13,197 nt of DNA from contig JAMFRY010000152.1 of the NCBI GenBank assembly GCA_026225015.1, positions 1-13,197 of the forward strand. Direction: 5' to 3'. A program made the position numbers and the translations under genes. The notes under the pieces are model-generated. The model saw only the letters and a program-made list of their open reading frames with translations. It searched no databases and was not told the DNA's origin. This DNA is from Alphaproteobacteria bacterium (lineage in GTDB: Bacteria > Pseudomonadota > Alphaproteobacteria > Acetobacterales > Acetobacteraceae). This document shows, one piece after another, positions 1-5,688 of this stretch; the stretch's first letter is position 1; every line of letters begins with the position of its first letter.

Positions 1-143
1 GCTTCAGCAACCATACGTTGACTGTCGTGAATCTCGGCGGCGGGACCGTCGCGAGTCTGAAATTCAGCGGCACTTACACCACCGCAAATTTCGTTCTCAA
101 ATCCGACGGTGCCGGCGGCTCGGCGATTACCTTCAAGGCATAG
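1..143 (+). CDS. C-terminal end of a surface/secreted beta-structure protein (partial)
   Basis: Reading from base 3 gives 46 codons to a TAG at 141-143, so only the C-terminal tail of a gene that starts left of the window is present. The tail is rich in T, S, G, V and N and alternates polar and hydrophobic residues. It ends in a pattern like TANFVLKSDGAGGSAITFKA. This resembles the last repeat of large extracellular or hemolysin-type repeat proteins of alphaproteobacteria, whose ends often read F-x-L-x-S-D-G-x-G-G-T-x-I. A strong intrinsic terminator about 35 bp downstream supports this as the true gene end. The rest of the protein is unseen, so function (adhesin, autotransporter passenger or type I-secreted protein) cannot be decided. 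The family resemblance is from memory, not from a search. Confidence 0.6.
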   Translation, partial: FSNHTLTVVNLGGGTVASLKFSGTYTTANFVLKSDGAGGSAITFKA

Positions 144-178
144 CGCCTAAACCGTTCAGGACGAAATCTTCAGCACAA

Positions 179-225
179 CCAGTGCCAACGGTCATAAAGA
201 GTGACCGTTGGCACTGGCATTTTTT
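179..225 (+). terminator. Intrinsic terminator with perfect 16-bp stem
   Basis: The arm CCAGTGCCAACGGTCA (179-194) pairs perfectly with TGACCGTTGGCACTGG (202-217) around a 7-nt loop, and CATTTTTT follows on the plus strand. It sits just after the stop codon at 143, so it should end the transcript of the left-edge gene. The minus strand lacks a U tract after the stem, so it would end minus-strand transcription less well. Confidence 0.93.
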
Positions 226-350
226 GGTTCGGGGCGTTGCGTCAGCCGGTCAAGTTCATCGGTTCTGTTTAGAAATAAAGCCCGGTCTCCTGAAAAACGA
301 GCTATATTGCTGGCGCTTGCGGCGCCATTGCGTGAAGCCCGGCTGGGTGG

Positions 351-1148
351 CTACCAGTTGTTTCCGGAATCAAAACCATCATTTTGATTATTCGAACCAT
401 CATCCCAGCCGGGATTTCCTTGCAAACCGTCATCGCGATCCGGAATGCCATTATTGAAATCCTGATCCTGCTGGAAGTTGCCGCCCACCGGGGCGTTGCG
501 GTTTGCGAACACATCGTCAATGACCCGTTCGCCGGCTGCAAACCCGGCGCCGGCAGCCAGTCCGCCCAGCAGGGAGCCGCCAAGCCCGGAACCCATTCCT
601 CCCGGAGGAAAGCCGCCGGGGCCGGGACCATAGGGATAGGGGCCAGGCGCAGGACCGGCCGGACCGTACCCGCCGGGATAGCCTGGTGCCAAAATGCGCC
701 GGGGCCGGAATAGCAGACGCACAATCAGAAACAGAATGACCAGCCCGATAATGCCGACCAAAGCCGGACTGATGCCGGAATGCGCTGCCACCGGCAATGT
801 CCCGCCACCGGCAACCGGCGCGGCCAGGTGCGATTGCAGCGCCGCCACCTCATTCGGGCGCGCGAAGGGCAGGCCCGGCGCATATTGCTCGGCATTGGCG
901 AGCGCCGAGCGGGCAGCAGCTTCGTTGCCGGACGCATCCTGGGCCTCGGCGGAGAGGTACCAAGCGACGCCGCTATCGGGATGCGCTTGCAGGACAGCCT
1001 GCAGTTCATTCAGCGCGGTCTGCGCCCTGCCCGCGGCGATAAGTGCCTGAATCTGCTGCGGCGAGGTGCTTTGCGCGCTGGCCGGGCGATGCGCCGCGAT
1101 AGCGAATGCCGCGACCAGAACTGCGAATACGATCGATAATTTGCTCAT
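351..1148 (-). CDS. Exported TPR-repeat protein with one membrane helix and Gly/Pro- and Asp/Asn-rich tail
   Basis: The product is 265 aa. I chose the ATG at 1148 because AGGAG lies 6 nt upstream of it; the ATG two codons earlier (1154) directly abuts AGGAG and is less likely. An N-terminal hydrophobic segment ending near ASA-Q (about residues 1-26) looks like a signal peptide. Residues about 30-90 form a tetratricopeptide-like pair of helices (AGRAQTALNELQAVLQAHPD, then a W-Y-L-S-A-E-A helix). One transmembrane helix covers about 127-147 and is followed by basic residues (RPRR). Then come a Gly/Pro/Tyr-rich linker (about 155-188), a Gly/Ala segment with AAGAGFAAGERVIDDVF, and a tail rich in D, N, G and W. 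TPRs usually mediate protein contacts, so an envelope scaffold role is possible. No enzyme motif is seen. It is divergent from the amidohydrolase gene. Confidence 0.85.
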   Translation of the reverse strand: MSKLSIVFAVLVAAFAIAAHRPASAQSTSPQQIQALIAAGRAQTALNELQAVLQAHPDSGVAWYLSAEAQDASGNEAAARSALANAEQYAPGLPFARPNEVAALQSHLAAPVAGGGTLPVAAHSGISPALVGIIGLVILFLIVRLLFRPRRILAPGYPGGYGPAGPAPGPYPYGPGPGGFPPGGMGSGLGGSLLGGLAAGAGFAAGERVIDDVFANRNAPVGGNFQQDQDFNNGIPDRDDGLQGNPGWDDGSNNQNDGFDSGNNW

Positions 1149-1305
1149 TGGCATCTCCTATCCAATTTCCAAGCCTCAAAATGGTGCGCAACAGCGCAAG
1201 AGTCCATTGGGGAGAGGCTTCCGCAGCGACTGGGCAGATGCAGTTATGACATTGCCGAGTCGCATTGCTGATTTACCTTGCCGGTACCGGGCGGTTACTG
1301 GTTCA

Positions 1306-2211
1306 ATGCATGGCATGGAATCCTGTCCGATCCAATCGGAGCCATTTGTGCTGACGCAGCCCTCCGCAAGCCGGCTGCCGGTCATCCTTACATCGCCCCA
1401 TTCCGGGCGGCGATATCCGGAGGATTTTCTGGCGTCATCCCGGTTGAATGCGCTGTCGATCCGGCGCAGCGAGGATAGTTTCGTCGATGAGCTTTTCGCA
1501 GCCGCCCCGGCGCTGGGCATGAAGCTGCTGGCCGCGTCTTTTCCGCGGGCTTATTGCGACGCCAATCGCGAGGCGTGGGAACTGGACCCGGACATGTTCG
1601 AGGACAGGCTGCCGGATTACGCCAACATAACAAGCCCGCGCGTCACGGCGGGCTTGGGTACGATCGCGCGGATCGTCTCGACCGGCGAGACGATCTACCG
1701 GCGCAAATTGACATTCGCCGAAGCCGAGCGGCGGGTGGTGCAGTGCTGGCAGCCATTCCATGGGACGCTGCTGAGCCTGATCGAGGCGGCGCGGCTGGAG
1801 TTTGGGGCCTGTCTGGTGCTCGATTGTCACTCGATGCCACGCGCCGCTCCGGATGGATCGGCGTGCCGGGTTAATGTTATTTTGGGCGATGGCCATGGCA
1901 CGGCCTGCACGCCGAAAATCACCGCCTTCGTAGAGACGGCGCTGCAGCGTCTGGGCTTCGTGGTGGGGCGCAATGAGCCCTATTCCGGCGGCTACATTAC
2001 CCGCCATTACGGACAGCCGCAGCTTGGCGTTCACGTGTTGCAAATCGAGATCGCGCGTTCGCTCTATATGGATGAGCGCAGGATCGAGCGGTCGCCGGAT
2101 TTTATGGCCTTGGCGGCGCGGCTCGCGGAATTTTTGACTTCGCTGGCCGGGGCAGTGCGGTTGTTACTGCCGTTGGATGCGCGTTGGAACATGCCCTCCG
2201 CCGCCGAATAA
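1306..2211 (+). CDS. N-formylglutamate amidohydrolase family protein
   Basis: The family hydrolyses N-formyl-L-glutamate to glutamate and formate, the last step of one histidine degradation route, in the cytoplasm with a bound metal ion. With the ATG at 1306 the product is 301 aa, near the family's usual length. Visible blocks are S-P-H-S-G-R-R-Y-P (about 30-38), CDANREAWELDPDMF (about 84-98), V-L-D-C-H-S-M-P (about 171-178), GDGHGTAC (about 195-202), NEPYSGGYITRHYG (about 223-236) and Q-I-E-I-A-R (about 246-251). These include the His, Asp and Glu residues expected at the metal and active site. The frame is open back to 1066, but that extension overlaps the divergent TPR gene and looks non-native. 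ATGs at 1246 and 1315 are alternatives and none has a good ribosome binding site. No other hut gene is nearby, so the physiological substrate is not certain. Confidence 0.9.
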   Translation: MHGMESCPIQSEPFVLTQPSASRLPVILTSPHSGRRYPEDFLASSRLNALSIRRSEDSFVDELFAAAPALGMKLLAASFPRAYCDANREAWELDPDMFEDRLPDYANITSPRVTAGLGTIARIVSTGETIYRRKLTFAEAERRVVQCWQPFHGTLLSLIEAARLEFGACLVLDCHSMPRAAPDGSACRVNVILGDGHGTACTPKITAFVETALQRLGFVVGRNEPYSGGYITRHYGQPQLGVHVLQIEIARSLYMDERRIERSPDFMALAARLAEFLTSLAGAVRLLLPLDARWNMPSAAE

Positions 2212-2223
2212 TCCAACTAAAAT

Positions 2224-2250
2224 AAAAAAAGGCGGCGCCGAAGCGCCGCC
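2224..2250 (-). terminator. Intrinsic terminator of the minus-strand small RNA
   Basis: GGCGGCGC and GCGCCGCC form a perfect 8-bp stem (2231-2238 with 2243-2250). Read on the minus strand the loop is UUCG, a very stable tetraloop, and it is followed by seven U (2230-2224). On the plus strand the same hairpin is followed by AAGTTTAGGG, a poor U tract. The signal is therefore oriented for minus-strand transcription, although no minus-strand protein gene lies to its right. It may also weakly stop read-through from the amidohydrolase gene ending at 2211. Confidence 0.9.
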
Positions 2251-2301
2251 AAGTTTAGGGAGGAAACGTCCAAGAAAGTAGAGGAGAAAACTCACTCTAC
2301 G
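2224..2301 (-). ncRNA. Candidate anti-Shine-Dalgarno small RNA (cuckoo / alpha-r14 / CcsR type)
   Basis: Read on the minus strand, about 78 nt form three consecutive elements. First, a stem at 2300-2278 pairs GUAGAG with CUCUAC and an inner GAG with CUC, with one bulged U and a UUUU loop; its 3' side carries CUCCUC. Second, GUUU (2267-2264) pairs with AAAC (2256-2253), leaving CCUCCCU in the loop. Third, a GC-rich terminator hairpin with a UUCG loop ends in U7. Two CCUCC-type hairpins followed by a Rho-independent terminator is the known layout of the alphaproteobacterial cuckoo RNAs (alpha-r14/NfeR1 of rhizobia, CcsR of Rhodobacter). Those RNAs are thought to base-pair with ribosome binding sites of target mRNAs. 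A candidate promoter is correctly placed upstream. The 5' end is inferred from it. Family membership is from remembered architecture, not a covariance search. Confidence 0.68.
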
Positions 2302-2307
2302 AATCGC

Positions 2308-2336
2308 TGAATACACAATGCCCGAAAAAATCGCAA
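2308..2336 (-). promoter_or_regulatory. Putative sigma70-type promoter of the small RNA
   Basis: On the minus strand TTGCGA (2336-2331) and TATTCA (2313-2308) are separated by exactly 17 nt. A start about 7 nt further on falls near 2301, right at the base of the first hairpin of the small RNA. Each box keeps only part of the consensus (4/6 and 3/6), so this is a candidate based mainly on spacing and position. Confidence 0.4.
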
Positions 2337-2486
2337 GTTACTTTTTTGCAGCGCAGCATTGTTGTGCTGTAGAATAGAAAACAACTATGTTAATCAGATG
2401 TTTACGAAAATGCGAAGTTTTTCGTTGTGCGTGATTCCACAGGCGGGGGTTACTTTTGGTTAACCTGTTCGCTGTAGTTTTTCAGC

Positions 2487-3434
2487 ATGCGCAGACGCTA
2501 TTCCGAAGTTTTTCTACCATGGATTGTAGCCTCGGGTCTAGTGATGCTGTTGCCGGCAGCGCGCGCGGGCTTTTGCCCAACGGCCATTGCTGATGCGAAC
2601 ATGATGCCGGCGCAAGGCGCAATTCCGGGCAGTTTTTTCACCGGTGACCCGGTGATACCGCCGCCGGTTTGGCCGACCAGGCCGGTGCCGGCGCCAGCTC
2701 CGGCAGCGATGCCAGTGGAAGGGGCAGATCAGGATCTTTGCGGGCCGGCAGTGGCCAGCGCCAGCACCAGCCAAAACCTGCCGGCGGGATTGTTGAATGC
2801 CATTGCAATCGTGGAGAGCGGCAGACTGAATCCGCAAACCGGCAACCTGAAACCTTGGCCGTGGACCATCGATGCGAACGGCGCCGGTTATCGGTATCCG
2901 ACCGAGCAGGCCGCGGAACAGGCCGCTTCCGGATTTGAAGCTGCAGGGATCACCTCCCTGGACATCGGCTGCCTGCAGGTCAACCTGGCCCAGCACCCGG
3001 ACGCTTTTGCAAACCTGGCGCAGGCCTTTGATCCCGCGACGAACGCCAATTACGCGGCGCGGTTTTTAACCAGCCTGGAGCAGAAATTCGGAAACTGGCC
3101 GCAGGCCGTTGCGGCGTATCATTCACAAACACCCACTTTGGGCGCGCCCTATCAGGCGCGGGTTTATGCGCAGTTGCAGGGCGCCGCGCCGATGACGCTG
3201 GCGGCTGCTTTCATCCCTTCGCCCGGGCAGCCACAGGGTCAGATGGCGGCAATGTCGCCCCCGATGCCGATCCCGCCGCCGACGGCGTTTGCGATGTCCT
3301 CGCTGATGCCGCCGGCACAGACCATCCTACGGCAGGATCGCGGATTCACCGGCCGCAGCCTCGCCTCCTACAGGGCCGCGCCTGTCGCCATCGACAGGAT
3401 GCCGGCACCGCCAATTCTGGCGCCGCAGGGCTGA
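2487..3434 (+). CDS. Lytic transglycosylase (SLT domain) family protein, exported
   Basis: The product is 315 aa and should cut the glycan strands of peptidoglycan in the periplasm. Residues 1-28 (MRRRYSEVF..., hydrophobic core, A-A-R-A-G) look like a signal peptide. A Pro/Ala-rich linker spans about 45-80. The SLT-like domain runs about 85-230: the putative catalytic Glu is E110 in N-A-I-A-I-V-E-S-G-R, followed by D-I-G-C-L-Q-V-N-L (159-167), corresponding to the G-x-M-Q motif, and A-A-Y-H-S-Q-T-P (209-216), corresponding to the A-Y-N-A-G block. The last 85 residues are Pro/Met/Ala-rich and look disordered. No clear ribosome binding site precedes the ATG, and the 170-bp leader is AT-rich with small inverted repeats. 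VirB1-like secretion-associated enzymes share this domain, but no secretion genes are in the window. Confidence 0.85.
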   Translation: MRRRYSEVFLPWIVASGLVMLLPAARAGFCPTAIADANMMPAQGAIPGSFFTGDPVIPPPVWPTRPVPAPAPAAMPVEGADQDLCGPAVASASTSQNLPAGLLNAIAIVESGRLNPQTGNLKPWPWTIDANGAGYRYPTEQAAEQAASGFEAAGITSLDIGCLQVNLAQHPDAFANLAQAFDPATNANYAARFLTSLEQKFGNWPQAVAAYHSQTPTLGAPYQARVYAQLQGAAPMTLAAAFIPSPGQPQGQMAAMSPPMPIPPPTAFAMSSLMPPAQTILRQDRGFTGRSLASYRAAPVAIDRMPAPPILAPQG

Positions 3435-3469
3435 CGGCGCCTCAAACGCAACAGCTTCTTGATACGGGC

Positions 3470-3497
3470 TTTACGGCAATGGCGCCGCCCCTTAGAA
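3470..3497 (+). promoter_or_regulatory. Possible promoter of the tRNA-Ser gene
   Basis: TTTACG (3470-3475) and TTAGAA (3492-3497) are 16 nt apart and would start transcription about 14 nt before the mature tRNA. The match to consensus is weak. An alternative TTGATA at 3459 has no good -10 at 17 nt. Confidence 0.22.
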
Positions 3498-3517
3498 AGC
3501 CATGGATGAGCCCATGT

Positions 3518-3610
3518 GGAGGGGTGGCCGAGAGGCTGAAGGCGGCGGTTTGCTAAACCGTTATACGCTGTCAAGGCGTATCGTGGGTTCGAATCCCATC
3601 CCCTCCGCCA
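3518..3610 (+). tRNA. tRNA-Ser(GCU)
   Basis: GGAGGGG (3518-3524) pairs with CCCCTCC (3600-3606), followed by discriminator G and an encoded CCA (3608-3610). The anticodon stem GCGGT/ACCGT holds a TTGCTAA loop with anticodon GCT at 3552-3554, which reads AGC/AGU serine codons. A long variable arm (TACGC...GCGTA) marks it as a class II tRNA, as expected for serine, and the T arm GGGTTCGAATCCC is canonical. The 93-nt gene looks intact and functional. No duplicated 3' end (attachment site) was seen elsewhere in the window. Confidence 0.98.
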
Positions 3611-3670
3611 CTATGGCCCATAACCTGCTGTTTTTTATTGAATTTCTATAGATGCTGAGAATAGCGGACT

Positions 3671-4933
3671 CTAAGCAGAAATACGTCTACTTGGCGTCGC
3701 CCGCGCCAGAAGCTCGATCCAGTCGGCGGCCAGTTCCCGGCCCGGCGGCGCCATGCGGCTGCGCGTGGCGATGGCGGTGCAAGCCTGGGCGATCGCCGGA
3801 TCGTTCAGAAGCCGGGACAATGCCTCGATCCAGGCCGTAACCGGCGCGTCCGGCCGTATGCGCAGCCCTACGCCCAGGCGCGTGGCCCTGGCGGCGGTGT
3901 CCTTCTGGTCGGCCATGAAGGGTGTAAAAAGCTGCGGCGTGGCGGTTTCGAATAACAGGCCGGTGGTGCCGACGCCGCCGGGGTGAACGAAGGCGGCGGC
4001 GCGTGGCGCCAACTGTCCGAAATTTGTGAAGGCCGCATAATGCGCGAAATCCGGCAGCGTTTCCGGCAACTGATCACGAAACCCGGTTACTAGAACCGCC
4101 CGCCGTCCCAGCGCGGCGCAAGCGGCCAGCCCGCGTGCGAAAAAAACCGCGCTGCTGCCATGGCCGGAACCCGGCGTGAACACCAAGGGCGCGGACCCCG
4201 CGGCGAGGAAATCTTGCAACGCCGCGTCCAGCTTTTCGCTGGCTTGCGCCCCGCGAATAAAGCCGGTGCACACCGCGTTCGCCGGCCAGTCACGGGCAGG
4301 CGGTCCGAACCAGTCCGGAAAGGCGCAAATCACCCGGTCTGGCGCATGCATCCAGCGCAAGGCGATGCTGCGCACCGGCGCAAGGTCCACCCGCGCACGC
4401 AGCCGGTTTACCTCCGGCGCCATCACAGGGTCGCTGAGCAGCCGTTCCGTCAGACGCAGAGCCGCCCGCCGCAGAACCGGCGGCAGCCGGGTAAGGGCCG
4501 GGAATATGTCCGGCGGGTCCTCCGCCGAAAGCAGGAATACCGGCGAGAGATGCAGCGTCGCCGCCGGATTGCCGAATTTTTCCTGCGCAATCCGCACCCA
4601 GAACGACATGGTGCTGCCCGTGAGGACGCTGACGCCGGGCCGGACATGGCGGGATAAAGCCGCGAAGCCCGCCGCCATGCAGGGCGCGAAATGCTTCCAG
4701 GACGCGCGGAACGCGGTTTTTTGCTGCCACACCGCCGGATCGCGCACGCCGGCCAAATAGCGCTCCGCGCTCATCACCGAGGTGAAGGGCAAGCCGGCGG
4801 CCTCGACCTGCGGTTTGAAATATTCGCTGGTGAGAAATTGCACCTCATGCCCGCGCGAGGCGAGCGTGGCGCCGACGGCGATATGCGGCAGCACGTCGCC
4901 ATAGGTGCCGATGCAGGACATGATGACATGCAT
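3671..4933 (-). CDS. RhlB-like glycosyltransferase (GT1/UGT superfamily)
   Basis: The product is 420 aa, the normal size for a GT-B fold enzyme of the MurG/UGT type that moves a sugar from a nucleotide donor to a lipid or small acceptor. The N-terminus MHVIMSCIGTYGDVLPH (1-17) is the Gly-rich first loop. The C-terminal donor-binding signature is H-P-G-G-V-G-T-T-G (317-325) with A-D-Q (341-343). F-P-D-W-F-G-P-P (205-212) and the nearby W-M-H-A-P-D segment strongly recall rhamnosyltransferase RhlB as I remember it. It follows the methyltransferase gene by 4 bp with no clear ribosome binding site of its own, so it is probably translated by coupling in a two-gene operon. The absence of RhlA- and RhlC-like genes argues against a classical rhamnolipid pathway, so the donor sugar and acceptor are unknown. 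Other options are glycosylation of a hopanoid/sterol-like or polyketide acceptor. Confidence 0.88.
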   Translation of the reverse strand: MHVIMSCIGTYGDVLPHIAVGATLASRGHEVQFLTSEYFKPQVEAAGLPFTSVMSAERYLAGVRDPAVWQQKTAFRASWKHFAPCMAAGFAALSRHVRPGVSVLTGSTMSFWVRIAQEKFGNPAATLHLSPVFLLSAEDPPDIFPALTRLPPVLRRAALRLTERLLSDPVMAPEVNRLRARVDLAPVRSIALRWMHAPDRVICAFPDWFGPPARDWPANAVCTGFIRGAQASEKLDAALQDFLAAGSAPLVFTPGSGHGSSAVFFARGLAACAALGRRAVLVTGFRDQLPETLPDFAHYAAFTNFGQLAPRAAAFVHPGGVGTTGLLFETATPQLFTPFMADQKDTAARATRLGVGLRIRPDAPVTAWIEALSRLLNDPAIAQACTAIATRSRMAPPGRELAADWIELLARATPSRRISA

Positions 4934-4937
4934 GGTC

Positions 4938-5513
4938 TTAGAGGAGAAACGGAATCAATGCCCGTGTGCGGTTTCGGTATAGGGCATAGGCGGGGCCAAA
5001 CTGTTCGCCCAGAAATGCCTCTTCCACCCGTAATTTGCGCCATAGAGAGACCACTGCGATGAGCGTTGCCACCAGACCGCGCCAGTCTCCCCAGGTGAGG
5101 CCGGTGAACAGAAAGGCGGCCAGCAGGCCGGTATAGATCGGATGGCGCACCAGCGCGTAGGGACCACGATCGATCAGCGCGTGGTCCTGCTTGATGGTGA
5201 CCCGCCCGCTCCAGTTCGCGCCGATGATCATGCGGGCCCAGACCATGAACAACATTCCGGCGCCGGTGAGCGCCACGCCCAGCCAGCCGAGGGAGGGCAG
5301 CACCTGCCCGCCCAGCAGGCCGCCCAGTAGCCAACTTGGCAGGCGCCAAGGCCACATCATTCCAAGCGCAATGATCAGCGGCAGTTGATGCGCGTATTCC
5401 GAGAGTCGCGATTCGAGGCGTTGATCTTGCTTGGCGCCCCGCGCCCAAACGCCCCAGCTGGCGAGCCAGACGAGCCACATGACCGCCAATACGCCGTGTT
5501 CAGTGGGTGTCAC
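4938..5513 (-). CDS. ICMT/PEMT-like integral membrane methyltransferase
   Basis: The product is 191 aa from a GTG at 5513, chosen because GGAGG lies directly upstream (4 nt spacing). In-frame ATGs at 5540 and 5585 lie farther out and lack a better site. Four or five hydrophobic stretches (about 7-24, 44-66, 74-94, 126-156) indicate an inner-membrane protein. The C-terminal half carries the family signature G-P-Y-A-L-V-R-H-P-I-Y-T-G (117-129) and R-V-E-E-A-F-L, F-G-P-A-Y-A-L-Y-R (162-180), the SAM-binding region of isoprenylcysteine carboxyl methyltransferase and phospholipid methyltransferase relatives. Bacterial members methylate varied substrates, often carboxyl groups or amines of lipids. 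Lying 4 bp upstream of the RhlB-like gene, it may methylate the same lipid or glycoside product. That substrate is inference. Confidence 0.85.
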   Translation of the reverse strand: MTPTEHGVLAVMWLVWLASWGVWARGAKQDQRLESRLSEYAHQLPLIIALGMMWPWRLPSWLLGGLLGGQVLPSLGWLGVALTGAGMLFMVWARMIIGANWSGRVTIKQDHALIDRGPYALVRHPIYTGLLAAFLFTGLTWGDWRGLVATLIAVVSLWRKLRVEEAFLGEQFGPAYALYRNRTRALIPFLL

Positions 5514-5555
5514 ATTTCCTCCAGCCGTTTTGCACGCCATTGGCGCCGAATGCGC

Positions 5556-5602
5556 CGCAATTTTAAATTGATAGGATTTTCGCAATTTTGGAAAAATTTG
5601 CG
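5556..5602. repeat. Inverted and direct repeats in the divergent control region (candidate operator)
   Basis: The sequence CGCAATTTT occurs at 5556-5564 and again at 5581-5589, 25 bp apart. The first copy lies in a perfect 13-bp palindrome, CAATTTTAAATTG (5558-5570). The second starts a 22-bp imperfect inverted repeat (5581-5602) in which 8 of 11 positions pair (CGCAA-n-TTT facing AAA-n-TTGCG). The block lies in the 175-bp space between the two divergent halves of the glycosyltransferase module and covers the predicted -10 of the leftward promoter. AT-rich sequence forms palindromes easily, so a regulator site is likely but unproven. Confidence 0.45.
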
Positions 5603-5623
5603 TTCTTTTTCAGGCCATGTCAA
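5595..5623 (-). promoter_or_regulatory. Putative promoter of the methyltransferase-glycosyltransferase operon
   Basis: On the minus strand a perfect -35 box TTGACA (5623-5618) is followed after exactly 17 nt by CAAATT (5600-5595). Transcription would start near 5588, leaving a leader of about 75 nt before the GTG at 5513. The -10 is a weak match and lies inside the 22-bp inverted repeat, the position expected for a repressor-controlled promoter. Confidence 0.45.
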
Positions 5624-5688
5624 GAATCGTTACGAATTGAAGGGAAGGCGTCAGGAGTACGCGCCATATCTCAGGCGGGAGCAAGGCC

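Noticed and set aside
1066..1305. N-terminal extension of the amidohydrolase back to 1066.
   Set aside because: It overlaps the divergent TPR gene and its residues do not match the family; homology begins near the ATGs at 1306 and 1315.
2391..2408. TTAA-N7-TTTA, close to a CtrA box, upstream of the lytic transglycosylase.
   Set aside because: The second half-site does not match TTAA and the region is AT-rich, so a chance match is likely.
2404..2425. Hairpin ACGAAAA...TTTTCGT upstream of the lytic transglycosylase.
   Set aside because: AT-rich 7-bp stem with no U tract and no clear operator consensus; it could arise by chance.
3518..3610. tRNA-Ser as an integration site for the glycosyltransferase module.
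   Set aside because: No integrase and no repeat of the tRNA 3' end was found in the window; the similar CCCTCCGCC near 2194 lies within a coding gene.
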